Source of the DNA: Singulisphaera acidiphila DSM 18658
GTDB lineage: Bacteria > Planctomycetota > Planctomycetia > Isosphaerales > Isosphaeraceae
Length of the DNA: 64,000 bases
NCBI RefSeq assembly: GCF_000242455.2
Contig: NC_019892.1
Span: 6,334,744 to 6,398,743 of the forward strand
Direction of reading: 5' to 3'
This document shows, in pieces, positions 27,242 through 35,840 of the stretch. The notes under the pieces are model-generated. The model worked only from the letters and a program-made list of their open reading frames with translations. It was not told the DNA's origin and did not search any database. The first letter of the stretch is position 1; each line of letters opens with the position of its first letter. A program made the translations under genes and the position numbers.

Positions 27242-28223
27242 CCGATTCATCTCCTCTGGAAGAACTCGGGTGGGCCTTCTCAGCCTCAATTCTCGCCTGG
27301 GCCTTCCTCCAATCCTCTTCGCACAAGTCCAGTGATTCGCGGAGTTGCTCGAGTTCGCGACTCTCCTCCCTTGTCACTACGCCGTCGGCGAGAACTTTGT
27401 CCAAGGCCCCCTTGAACCGATCGGATTTGGCGGCTGCCTCGATCACGGCAACGCGATCGTTCCCGATTTCCAGAACCTTGGCGAGTGTGCTCAGTTTGCG
27501 ACGTTCATCGGAGGTGATGATGCCATCGGCGACGAACCGGTCGGAGAATTGGCGATAGACGGCGGCTGCCGCGCGATCGGCATCGAAACGGGGCATCTGA
27601 CATCGGGTCGCAAGGCTCTGAAAGTCAAAGTCACGCACCGGGCATGTCCGGAGTTCTTGGATAATCGTCGCGCCGAACCAATCGCGGAGTTGCTGCCGCT
27701 CCGACTCTTCTTCCTCGCGCTGAAGGCGACGACGTTGCAGGCCATCGTAGACCAGTCCGCCAGCACCGGCACCGACCACCATGAACATGAGACAAAAGAC
27801 GCTATCAAGCGCCGCCGGCCCTGGATGGAGCCAGCGAATTGCCGCAATGACTACAGGAGAAGTCAGGATCAGCGACCAGGCGATCGGCTGGCTCCACTCG
27901 GGCAACTCGTCGATCCATTGAGAGGAGAGAAAACGGCCGAGTTTCCCTAGCAACGGCCGGAAAATCGGTGGCGAGGGCGTGACCGTCCTTGGAGCCACAT
28001 GAATGGCGATAGGGATGAGTTCTCGGGGTCTGTTGGCGTCTGCACGAGGGACGACAGGGGGCGGGGCACGAAAGGGCACGTTGGGGACGTCAAGCTGCCG
28101 CTGATGCGCGTTGAGGCTTTTCGCGATTCGCCTCAGACGCTTCTCTTGCTTGCTCATCCGTCGGCCGGCTTCAATCTCGACCCAAGTCCACTTTTCGTAA
28201 CCTGGCGGCTTCTGGCGGCGCAT
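27234..28223 (-). CDS. Membrane protein with TerB-like domain
   Basis: A 329-residue protein. A basic N-terminus is followed by two hydrophobic segments (about residues 112-130 and 140-162), then a cytosolic C-terminal part. Residues 235-310 contain two repeats of the TerB type: VADGIITSDERRKLSTLAK and VLADGVVTREESRELEQLR, each with the conserved DG-x-(I/V)-(S/T)-x-x-E core. TerB-like domains occur in tellurite-resistance and phage/stress-response systems. AAGGAGG lies 7 bases before the ATG. Third gene of the four-gene operon that starts at 29406. Confidence 0.7.
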   Translation of the reverse strand: MRRQKPPGYEKWTWVEIEAGRRMSKQEKRLRRIAKSLNAHQRQLDVPNVPFRAPPPVVPRADANRPRELIPIAIHVAPRTVTPSPPIFRPLLGKLGRFLSSQWIDELPEWSQPIAWSLILTSPVVIAAIRWLHPGPAALDSVFCLMFMVVGAGAGGLVYDGLQRRRLQREEEESERQQLRDWFGATIIQELRTCPVRDFDFQSLATRCQMPRFDADRAAAAVYRQFSDRFVADGIITSDERRKLSTLAKVLEIGNDRVAVIEAAAKSDRFKGALDKVLADGVVTREESRELEQLRESLDLCEEDWRKAQARIEAEKAHPSSSRGDESDA

Positions 28224-28248
28224 GGCGTCCCCTCCTTTTGTAGGTCCT

Positions 28249-28473
28249 TTACGGGTGAATGGCCGCTGCGACTACGATCCCGAGCGAGATGATGACCGCT
28301 GCCAGGATTACGGCCATCGCCATGTTGCCTTGCTTGATGAGTTCCCATTCGTCCACGTTTCGGGTGGACATATCGAATAATCGAAGTGTGATTATGATGC
28401 CCAGGCCCATCGCGACTGAGCCCACGATCGCCCACCCAAAGGTAATCAGGTACGCCGAAAGAATCTCTGGCAT
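28249..28473 (-). CDS. DUF350-family small membrane protein
   Basis: A 74-residue protein with two membrane helices (about residues 6-30 and 50-72) linked by a short hydrophilic loop, in the pattern of the DUF350/YjfL family. The family's function is undefined, though it is often near stress-response genes. AGAGGAG lies 6 bases before the ATG. Spacing is 36 bases to the upstream gene and 25 to the TerB-like gene, consistent with one transcript. Confidence 0.75.
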   Translation of the reverse strand: MPEILSAYLITFGWAIVGSVAMGLGIIITLRLFDMSTRNVDEWELIKQGNMAMAVILAAVIISLGIVVAAAIHP

Positions 28474-28509
28474 TGGGAACTCCTCTTTCTTCTGTGAGGG
28501 GAGAGTTGC

Positions 28510-29406
28510 TTATCGCCTTCGCGGAGCGCTCCGCACGTGGGAGCGGACGAAGGTTCCATCTTTTCGCGTGTAGGACCGTACTTGGACCGTCTTCGGTCCC
28601 GAAGAGCGTGAGGTGTATGAGCTGGGGGCGGAGTATCGTGGACCGGAAGAAAAGGCGCGAGCGGTCCGATATGAGACTGCGTCGTCATCTAAGGAATTGG
28701 ACTTGGTCGAAGCGGGTCGGCCACTGGGGCGCGGGACGTATCGAGCGGCTTGAACAGGTTCTGGCTCTTTGGCAGGTATCCACCGGTCCGTTTCTCCCAG
28801 GTCGGGAACATTGCCACCCAGGGCTCGAACTTTCCCCGCCGCCAAAGTCCCTTGGGTCGTTCCGAAATACTCCCTCACCACGGTGAGGTAGAAATCGATT
28901 GCCTGGGAACGTTTACCCATCCCTTCGAGGTTTTGGGCAGATTTGATGAGCGTGTCGGCTCTCGCTGGCCCGCGAATCGGGGCCGGGGCAAGAACCGCAG
29001 GTCTTTCGACCTCCAAAACCGGTGCTGGCGCGTTGCTCGCTGGTTCGACAGGCGTTGCAGCCGCGATCGCAACCGGCGCCGGGGGGATTTCTTGTTTTGC
29101 AACTGGAACGGGAGGCGGAGCAACTTGGACCGGGTTGGCCGGTGCGGGAATCACCCTCTCGACGGCGACTGGCGGCGGCGGAATGACCGGAACTGGTGGT
29201 GGAACGGGCTCGGATTTAACGAGGAGCGGTGGCTGGATCTCGACCGGGGCTCGAGCGATCAGTCTCGGACTTGCTGTCGCCTCGACGGGTGGATTGACCG
29301 GGTCGAGACACGATCTCACCATCGGAAAACAGATGGCAGCGGCGATGAAAAGAGCAATGTTCCAAGAGAAGCCGCCACGATCGGACTTCATCGTCCGATA
29401 ACCCAT
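28510..29406 (-). CDS. Proline-rich envelope protein with conserved basic C-terminal motif
   Basis: A 298-residue protein. An N-terminal hydrophobic segment (FSWNIALFIAAAICFPMVRS) serves as anchor or signal. Residues 45-140 are Pro/Val/Ala-rich, as in periplasm-spanning proteins. A helical TPR-like stretch follows (SAQNLEGMGKRSQAIDFYLT, about 150-170), and the C-terminus is TVQVRSYTRKDGTFVRSH with a terminal PRRR. The ATG at 29406 has an AGGAG site 6 bases upstream, better than the ATG at 29391. First gene of a four-gene operon behind a clear promoter. Confidence 0.72.
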   Translation of the reverse strand: MGYRTMKSDRGGFSWNIALFIAAAICFPMVRSCLDPVNPPVEATASPRLIARAPVEIQPPLLVKSEPVPPPVPVIPPPPVAVERVIPAPANPVQVAPPPVPVAKQEIPPAPVAIAAATPVEPASNAPAPVLEVERPAVLAPAPIRGPARADTLIKSAQNLEGMGKRSQAIDFYLTVVREYFGTTQGTLAAGKVRALGGNVPDLGETDRWIPAKEPEPVQAARYVPRPSGRPASTKSNSLDDDAVSYRTARAFSSGPRYSAPSSYTSRSSGPKTVQVRSYTRKDGTFVRSHVRSAPRRR

Positions 29407-29443
29407 ATCGATCTCCTGATCAAATTTTCACTGTCGCGGTTCG

Positions 29444-29472
29444 AGTCTAAGAAGGAGGGCATCCACTTGCAA
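29444..29472 (-). promoter_or_regulatory. Predicted promoter of the TerB/DUF350 operon
   Basis: On the minus strand TTGCAA and TAGACT are separated by 17 bp, placing transcription start near 29437, about 31 nt before the first start codon at 29406. Confidence 0.5.
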
Positions 29473-30105
29473 GTAAAATGGCTCGAGAAGATGTTGTGAC
29501 GTAAGCGTGATGTCGGGACATGCCCTTGTAATTTGCTTTGTCAGGGGAATTGTGCATACGGTCGACCAGTTCCGCTTCGAGCATGCCAACACCAGGAACC
29601 ACTGAGGGGCTGGTGGGGCGCTCTTCCAGAGCGAATCAAAGGAGCGGTGGTGTGGGTGTTGGTATGGCAGGTTTGTGCCATGATTGGCGGGAATCCGTCC
29701 TGCGCTGTCGATGATGCTGTGCGGTTCATGTCGCCTGCCATCTCGGCGTGCCCCGAGGATCGGGGTCATCATGATTGAGGAACAAGACCGGAAATCCTTT
29801 TCCGAATCATGGAGTCTCATGAGCGATTCGAGGGTGCTGGTTCGGCCAAATCCCTTGTCACTTCTCCTGTCATTCAGGACTTACGCTTCACCGTTGGGAA
29901 CTTAACAGGCTGTCTGGCCTTGATTTGCGGCTGAATCGTTGGGTCGACCCCCTGGAATCCCTCCTGCGCCACTGGATCAGCCCGCGCGGTCGGTCGGCCT
30001 TCGCGTTCGATCGACGTGAGGTCCGAATTGGCGAATCATTTCGGGCTCAAGTGGCGCTCCCGAACCAACTTGGGAACCTGGGATTCGGTCGAACCTTCCC
30101 CTCCA

Positions 30106-30114
30106 TGTTATACT
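30106..30114 (+). promoter_or_regulatory. Predicted extended -10 promoter for CTP synthase
   Basis: TGTTATACT is an extended -10 element (TG, one base, TATACT) with no good -35 box. Transcription would start near 30121, giving a leader of about 48 nt. Confidence 0.4.
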
Positions 30115-30168
30115 GAAGCGATCGGAGAGCTTGGCGTACAGATGAACAGAAGGCGGTTGGGACTCACG

Positions 30169-31800
30169 ATGGCGAAGCATATCTTTGTGACAGGGGGGGT
30201 CGTCAGTTCGCTCGGAAAGGGGCTGACGTCGGCGTCGATCGGAATGTTGCTCGAGCACCGGGGATTGCGTGTTCGGCTACAGAAGTTCGACCCGTACCTC
30301 AACGTCGATCCAGGCACGATGAGTCCGTACCAGCATGGCGAGGTTTACGTCCTCGACGACGGCTCGGAGACTGACCTCGATCTTGGACACTACGAGCGGT
30401 TTACCAATGCGCCTTTGACTCGTGACTGCAACTACACGACCGGGAAAATCTACCAGTCGGTGATTCAGAAAGAGCGGGAAGGGACGCACTACGAGGGGAA
30501 GACCGTTCAGGTCATTCCCCACGTGACCGACGAGATCAAGGCGGGTATCCTTCGCCTGGCCGGTGACGATGTGGATGTGGTCATCACCGAGATCGGCGGC
30601 ACGGTGGGCGACATCGAAAGCCTTCCGTTCCTGGAGGCAATCCGACAGTTCGCCCTCGATGTCGGACGCGAGAACTGTCTCTATATTCACCTGACCTTGG
30701 TCCCCTACCTCAAGGCGGCCGCCGAGCTGAAGACGAAGCCGACCCAGCACTCGGTCGGCGCCTTGCGGCAGATCGGTATCCAGCCCGACGTCTTGATCTG
30801 CCGGACCGAGCACTCGATTAGTGCAGAGGACAAGGACAAGATCGCCCTTTTCTGCAACATCGATCGCAAGGCTGTGATCGAGGAGCGTGACAAGGAATAC
30901 ACGATCTATGAAGTCCCCTTGAGCCTGGTCAACAACGGTCTCGACGAGCTCCTGGTCAAGCGGCTCGGCCTGAAGGCGAATCCGCTGGACATCAGCGACT
31001 GGCGCGAGCTGGTCGACCGCGTCCTCCAGCCCAACCACGAAGTCCGGATCGCGGTCGTGGGCAAGTACATGAAACACCGGGACGCATACAAATCGGTGTA
31101 CGAATCGCTCGACCATGCGGGGATCGCCAACCGAAGCCGGGTCATCGTGCTCCGGGTTGAGGCTGAGGATGTCAGCGGCGGCGGGGCGGAAGGGGTTCTG
31201 GCCGGGGTCGACGGCATCCTCGTGCCGGGCGGATTCGGGATGCGCGGGGTCGAAGGCAAGATCGAGGCCATTCGCTACGCTCGAACCAAGGGGATCCCCT
31301 TCTTCGGAATCTGTTTGGGGATGCAGTGTGCGGTCGTGGAACTGGCCAGAAACGTGCTCGGCCTGGAAGACGCGAACAGCACCGAGTTCGACAAGGCCAC
31401 CCAGCACCCGGTGATCTCCTTGATGGACGATCAGTCGTACGTCCGCCAGCGCGGCGGAACGATGCGGCTGGGCGCTTGGCCCTGCACCCTTGCGGAGGAG
31501 AGCCTTGCCCGGAAGGCGTATGGTCTCGACGTCATCCAGGAACGGCACCGGCACCGGTACGAGTTCAACAACGACTATCGCCAGGCGTTGAAGGAGAAGG
31601 GGCTGGTCATGACCGGGATGAGCCCCGACGAGTCGCTCGTCGAGATCATCGAATGGGCCGATCATCCTTGGTTTCTCGCCGTTCAGTTCCATCCCGAGTT
31701 CAAGTCGAAGCCGACCAAGGCCCACCCCTTGTTCCGTGATTTCGTCGCGGCGGCGCTCGCGCGTCGCGAGGCGGGCCGAGGCGACCAGGAATCTCGCTGA
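30169..31800 (+). CDS. pyrG: CTP synthase
   Basis: Aminates UTP to CTP with glutamine and ATP. The protein has 543 residues, normal for the family. The N-terminal synthase domain starts MAKHIFVTGGVVSSLGKGLT; LQKFDPYLNVDPGTMSPYQH and EIGGTVGDIES follow. The glutaminase domain carries the catalytic Cys near residue 382 (FFGICLGMQCA) and the VQFHPEFKS segment with His and Glu. ATG 30169 is chosen by family alignment; an in-frame ATG at 30142 is possible. nagA follows 20 bases downstream and may be co-transcribed. Confidence 0.97.
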   Translation: MAKHIFVTGGVVSSLGKGLTSASIGMLLEHRGLRVRLQKFDPYLNVDPGTMSPYQHGEVYVLDDGSETDLDLGHYERFTNAPLTRDCNYTTGKIYQSVIQKEREGTHYEGKTVQVIPHVTDEIKAGILRLAGDDVDVVITEIGGTVGDIESLPFLEAIRQFALDVGRENCLYIHLTLVPYLKAAAELKTKPTQHSVGALRQIGIQPDVLICRTEHSISAEDKDKIALFCNIDRKAVIEERDKEYTIYEVPLSLVNNGLDELLVKRLGLKANPLDISDWRELVDRVLQPNHEVRIAVVGKYMKHRDAYKSVYESLDHAGIANRSRVIVLRVEAEDVSGGGAEGVLAGVDGILVPGGFGMRGVEGKIEAIRYARTKGIPFFGICLGMQCAVVELARNVLGLEDANSTEFDKATQHPVISLMDDQSYVRQRGGTMRLGAWPCTLAEESLARKAYGLDVIQERHRHRYEFNNDYRQALKEKGLVMTGMSPDESLVEIIEWADHPWFLAVQFHPEFKSKPTKAHPLFRDFVAAALARREAGRGDQESR

Positions 31801-31820
31801 AACCGGAGACCGAGACGGCG

Positions 31821-33017
31821 ATGGAGCTCACGAAGCGTCACTTTGAGACCGGACGCTGGACGCGTCTGACGATCCGGGGCGGGACGATCGAATCGGTCGA
31901 TCCCGCCGAGGGGCCCGACGAGGTCGGCGGCGCTGATGAATGGGTCGCCCCCGCGTTCTGGGATATCCAGACCAACGGCCGATGGGGGATCTCGTTCTCC
32001 AACCCGGCCTTGACCGTGGACCAGGTGGTCGAGGTCGTTCTGGCGCAAGCGGAATGGGGGGCCGCGCGGATCTGTCCGACCCTGATCACTGCCTCGGCGG
32101 AAAACTTTCGGCACGGGGTGAAAACGATCGCCGAAGCCTGCGAGTCCGACCCGAGGGTGGCCTCCTGCGTCGTTGGAATTCACCTGGAAGGTCCGTTCAT
32201 CTCGGAGGTCGACGGCTATCGCGGCGCTCATCCGCTATCGGAAGTCCGCGATCCTGACTGGGATCTGTTCCAAGAGTTCCAGGATGCGTCGGGGGGGCGA
32301 GTTGTGCTGATGACTCTGGCCCCCGAGCGCCCGGGAGCCATGGAGTTTATCCGGAAGGCTGTGGCCGCCGGGGTTGTCATCGCGCTGGGGCATACCGCGG
32401 CCGATGGCCCGACCCTCCGCGCGGCCGTCGCGGCCGGTGCCAGTCTGAGTACGCATCTGGGGAATGGGATCGCGTCGCCTCTGGCCCGTCATCCCAACCC
32501 GATCTGGGAGCAGGCCGCGATCGACTCGCTTGACGCTTCGCTGATCGCGGACGGTCACCACATCGACCCGGCAACGCTTCGCGTTTTGGTCCGTGCCAAA
32601 ACGGCGGAGCGCGTCATCCTGGTCAGCGACGCCAGCCCCCTGGCTGCCCTCCCGCCGGGGCGCTATGGAGAATGGGCTGTTGACCCCTCAGGGAAAATCG
32701 TCGTCGCCGGGACCCCTTACCTCGCCGGGTCGAACCAGGGGATTGAGGTCGGCTTAAATCAGTTGATGGAGGTTGCCGGGCTTTCCCTGGCCGAAGCCAT
32801 CGCGACGGCCACGACTCAGCCTGCCCGGCTTTTGCGGCGGACCTTGCCGACGCTCTCCGTAGGTCAGCCCGCGAACCTTGTCGTTTTCGAGCACGACGCC
32901 AGTGGAGTGAAGCCCGCCTTCAGGCTGATCCGGACCTGCGTCGAGGGACGTTGGGTCGATGCCAATCAAGCGGACGGCGCGGCGAATCGATCGGTCCAGA
33001 TCTCTTCGTATACGTGA
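31821..33017 (+). CDS. nagA: N-acetylglucosamine-6-phosphate deacetylase
   Basis: A 398-residue amidohydrolase that deacetylates GlcNAc-6-P in amino-sugar and peptidoglycan recycling. Seen: the metal-ligand block GIHLEGPFIS near residue 117, ALGHTAADGPTLRAAV near 190, STHLGNGI near 212, LIADGHHID near 240 and the catalytic-Asp segment VILVSDAS near 262. The last 52 bases overlap the 3' end of the convergent GNAT gene. The first HxH metal site of some amidohydrolases is replaced by WDIQTNGR, as is normal in NagA. Confidence 0.92.
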   Translation: MELTKRHFETGRWTRLTIRGGTIESVDPAEGPDEVGGADEWVAPAFWDIQTNGRWGISFSNPALTVDQVVEVVLAQAEWGAARICPTLITASAENFRHGVKTIAEACESDPRVASCVVGIHLEGPFISEVDGYRGAHPLSEVRDPDWDLFQEFQDASGGRVVLMTLAPERPGAMEFIRKAVAAGVVIALGHTAADGPTLRAAVAAGASLSTHLGNGIASPLARHPNPIWEQAAIDSLDASLIADGHHIDPATLRVLVRAKTAERVILVSDASPLAALPPGRYGEWAVDPSGKIVVAGTPYLAGSNQGIEVGLNQLMEVAGLSLAEAIATATTQPARLLRRTLPTLSVGQPANLVVFEHDASGVKPAFRLIRTCVEGRWVDANQADGAANRSVQISSYT

Positions 33018-33466
33018 TAACCGCCTGATCGCATGCCCATGGCGAGATACGTTTGCTGAGCCCGGTGGTTCTCCTGCTCGACGTAGAGTCGCAGGCCGAT
33101 CACATTGGGCACGGCAAACGCCTCCGCGCGGATCTGCTGGTACAAGGCGCGGAAGACTCCTTGGCTGCGCGCCTCGGGGACGACGTAGACACTCTGGAAC
33201 CACCAGATCCAGCCGTTACGCCAGTCGCTCCATTCGCGAGTGATGGCTGCTTGGCCCAGAAGTGGCTCGGTTGACCCTGATTGGGCGACCCAGTAGCGGA
33301 GCCGTTCAGGGTCGGCGAGGGCGGAGTCGACCCCCGCGCTCAAGACGGCACGATCGAGGAATTTCCCCTCGGTCTCGTGCGCGAGTCGCTGGTTGAAATC
33401 GATGATTGTGTCGCGATCGGCCGGAAGACCGGCGCGGATCAGCAAGGCCGGCGCGGTTGCAGACAT
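32966..33466 (-). CDS. GNAT-family N-acetyltransferase
   Basis: A 166-residue single-domain acetyltransferase. Motif A is VYVVPEARSQGVFRALYQQI (R/Q-x-x-G-x-x pattern, residues about 95-115), and motif B is VEQENHRAQQTYLAMGM near 130. The start codon overlaps the stop of the rhomboid gene by one base, so it is coupled to it. The 3' end overlaps nagA antisense by 52 bp. Substrate unknown. Confidence 0.85.
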   Translation of the reverse strand: MSATAPALLIRAGLPADRDTIIDFNQRLAHETEGKFLDRAVLSAGVDSALADPERLRYWVAQSGSTEPLLGQAAITREWSDWRNGWIWWFQSVYVVPEARSQGVFRALYQQIRAEAFAVPNVIGLRLYVEQENHRAQQTYLAMGMRSGGYHVYEEIWTDRFAAPSA

Positions 33467-34386
33467 CAGATCCGGTCGCTCCGTCGATTTCGGGCCCGTC
33501 GGCTGGCTTCCTGGAGCACTCGGTTCTCTTCCTCGGTCAATCCGCCTCGCCCTTCGCGTGCGATCTTGGCGAGCACCTCGTCGAGCCTGGCGTCGAGTTG
33601 CTCCTCGGGGAGCACAGCCGTCGTCGAGGGCTTCAAGGATGTTGCAGGATTGGGCGACCAGGTGGGACCCGTCGATCGCGTCGTCGGCTTCTCACGCGGT
33701 TCGGGAGAGATCAAGCGGAGTCGAGGGCGAGTGACCCGTCGCCAGGAGAATCGCGACCAGCGAAGGTCGAAGTGTTTGAAGAGGTAGCCGAACGCCGCCC
33801 CAGAGAGGTGCGAGGCCACGGCAATCTCGCTGGCCGGCTGGGTGAGCAGTTGGTAGGCATCGTGCGCCAGGTAGATCACGACGAGCAGCCACATCTGGAC
33901 GGGCAGCACGAAGAAGAGCAGGATCTCGCGATGAGGATAGTACATCGCGTAGACCACCACTACCGCCATGATTGCTCCTGAAGCGCCCAGCATATTGCCA
34001 TGGTGCCCCAGGAAGGTATCAATCGCCACCCAGCCGAGCGTGCTGAGAACCGCGGCGCACAGATAGAACGCCACAAAGTCGCGTGTTCCGTAGAACGACT
34101 CCATCTCGCGGCCCACCATCCAGAGGAAAACCATGTTCCAGAGGAGGTGGTAGACCCCAGCGTGCATGAAGGTGGCCGTCAGCAGTTGCCAGACGTACCC
34201 ATGCCTGAAGATTCCATCGCTACTTGCGATGAAATAGTTCCAGAGACCGCGATCCTGGAGGATCGGCTGGAGGAAGAAGACGATCACGTTGATGACGATG
34301 ATCGCCTTGGTCGCCGGCGCTAGCCCGGTGAGCCAGCCCGATCCGTGCGTTTCGCCTCGATAATATTCGCGGTCATAGATGCCCAT
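33466..34386 (-). CDS. Rhomboid-family intramembrane serine protease
   Basis: A 306-residue protein with six or seven membrane helices in residues 27-205. The catalytic dyad is visible: Ser136 in GASGAIMA and His193 in ASHLSGAAFG. HLLWNMVFLWMVG near 80 is the usual rhomboid N-terminal helix pair. Rhomboids cleave membrane proteins within the bilayer; the targets are unknown. Residues 210-306 form a basic/disordered cytosolic tail ending in a helix (LTEEENRVLQEASRRAR). The ATG at 34386 has GGAG 7 bases upstream; a longer frame begins at 34443. Confidence 0.92.
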   Translation of the reverse strand: MGIYDREYYRGETHGSGWLTGLAPATKAIIVINVIVFFLQPILQDRGLWNYFIASSDGIFRHGYVWQLLTATFMHAGVYHLLWNMVFLWMVGREMESFYGTRDFVAFYLCAAVLSTLGWVAIDTFLGHHGNMLGASGAIMAVVVVYAMYYPHREILLFFVLPVQMWLLVVIYLAHDAYQLLTQPASEIAVASHLSGAAFGYLFKHFDLRWSRFSWRRVTRPRLRLISPEPREKPTTRSTGPTWSPNPATSLKPSTTAVLPEEQLDARLDEVLAKIAREGRGGLTEEENRVLQEASRRARNRRSDRI

Positions 34387-34596
34387 GATCGCTCCGGCGA
34401 ACATCGCCCTTAGCGAGCCGGCGGTGGCCGCGCCCTCGACCACCTGATTCTTTCATCATCGGACGACTTATCATACCTGTCAACGGGTCGCGGCGCGACT
34501 TTGAGAGGGACTGAAGTGGGGGCAACGGAGAATTTACGCCAGGGAATGCGCTAATGGGCGGATCGGTGAGAGGCGAGGCCGATTCATCGAGGTGAA

Positions 34597-34971
34597 TCAG
34601 TCGGCCAAGAGCGCCTCCATCGCCTCCTGTCGGCTGGCATAGATTGGCCACACCATGTCGAGTGAGGTGAGCCTGAGCAGTTCCTTGGCCCGCGTGGAGA
34701 CCCCGGCCAATGCCATCATACCGCCCCGTGCCTGGACCAGCTTCCAGCATCGCAGGAGCAAGGCTAAAAACATCGACCCGAAATAATCGACGAGACTCAG
34801 GTCGAACACCACCAAGGGGTTCTCCTGATGTCGAAACTGCTCAATGATCATTCCGGCGGCCTGTTCCTCGAGCCCGAACTCGAGAGACTCGAGGGCCGGG
34901 GTGGCCGAGATCAAGGTGAGATCACCGTGGCGTTCAATTGTGAACGCGTCCTGGCTATGCGGCTTGTTCAT
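34597..34971 (-). CDS. STAS-domain protein (anti-sigma-factor antagonist-like)
   Basis: A 124-residue single STAS domain. The core strand-loop VVFDLSLVDYFGSMFLALLL (about residues 55-74) corresponds to the family phospho-site loop, with a serine in FGSM where SpoIIAA-type proteins have a Ser or Thr. A second helix (TRAKELLRLTSLDMV) follows. Such proteins are switched by phosphorylation; no cognate kinase or phosphatase gene is nearby. ATG 34971 is chosen because the upstream extension (to 35067) is not STAS-like. A ribosome-binding site is not obvious. Confidence 0.8.
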   Translation of the reverse strand: MNKPHSQDAFTIERHGDLTLISATPALESLEFGLEEQAAGMIIEQFRHQENPLVVFDLSLVDYFGSMFLALLLRCWKLVQARGGMMALAGVSTRAKELLRLTSLDMVWPIYASRQEAMEALLAD

Positions 34972-35133
34972 CAATGCCGGCCCGAGAGGGTGCTTCGCCA
35001 CGCGATGGAGCGCGGCGACAGCGAACCCGTGTAACTTAGAACCTCGCCACGCCGTCCACAAGATCAATCTCGTGGGAATGATCCGGGCCAGTACATCTGC
35101 TCGTCGGACGGAGCGTGGCGGCCGCCCTTTGGA

Positions 35134-35361
35134 TCAGGCGGACGGGCGGCAGTTGGAGAAGGCGCGGACGACTTCGTAGAGGTCGCGATTCACGAGGATT
35201 TGATCGTCCTCGAAGTCACGGAGCCAGACGTAGTTGTCACGGTAGGCTTGAGCGAGCAGAGGATAGAGATCGGCAAGCCGAACGGGCATCGAGGGGGCGT
35301 GCGGCTCGTCGTGAGTCTCATCATCGGTGTAGGGGAACACGCGAAGTCGTGCGGTCGCCAT
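35134..35361 (-). CDS. Small hypothetical protein
   Basis: A 75-residue protein (MATARLRVFPYTDDETHDEP) rich in acidic and aromatic residues, without membrane segments. GGAGGAGG lies 8 bases before the ATG, which supports real translation. No family recognised; no clear link to its neighbours. Confidence 0.65.
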   Translation of the reverse strand: MATARLRVFPYTDDETHDEPHAPSMPVRLADLYPLLAQAYRDNYVWLRDFEDDQILVNRDLYEVVRAFSNCRPSA

Positions 35362-35840
35362 TCGGATTTCCTCCTCCGTGATTCGGATCGGCCCAGGCCG
35401 GGCTCGCTCACCATTGCTGAGGGCGCGCTACGGCCCTTGGGCGAGTGAAGGTTCGGCCGGAATCGATCCTTCGCGGGACTCAACCGGCCTGGCTTCAGTC
35501 TCCAAGGATAGGAATCGGTCGGGACCATGACCTTCCATCAGCCTAACCTCGCCGATTATTAAGGTGAGTCCGTCTGGAGGGGTGAGACGCGCTGGGAAAC
35601 GCTTGGGAACCCTGGAAAAACTCGCGTGCGAGTTGGCGTCCGGATTCCGCGCCGTCATACTAGAGGCCACCCAAATAGGAACGATCGACGCCGTTTGCGG
35701 ATTCACTCAGCGTCCGGTTTTGTTCCGGCGATCCCCAAGCTCCCGAACGTCGTTGTCCGCCGTCACTCACCTTGGGCCGAGGACGAGACCGCCACGGAAG
35801 AGCCGCTCCCGTTCGCCGCCCACTTTGGAGCCAGCACTCG
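35362..35840. other. Divergent intergenic region
   Basis: About 480 bp with no convincing gene. It should contain promoters for the small minus-strand gene at 35134 and the DapA-like gene at 35841. The open frames here lack family features and ribosome-binding sites. Confidence 0.4.

Larger units (their letters stand above)
29407..30168. other. Divergent intergenic region without a recognised gene
   Basis: About 760 bp between the TerB/DUF350 operon and the CTP synthase gene. It contains the two predicted promoters listed separately. Short open frames here (for example 29428-29820 on the minus strand) have no protein-like features or ribosome-binding sites. No RNA gene seen. Confidence 0.45.

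Noticed and set aside
30277..31725. A long minus-strand open frame opposite CTP synthase.
   Set aside because: Antisense shadow of a highly conserved gene.
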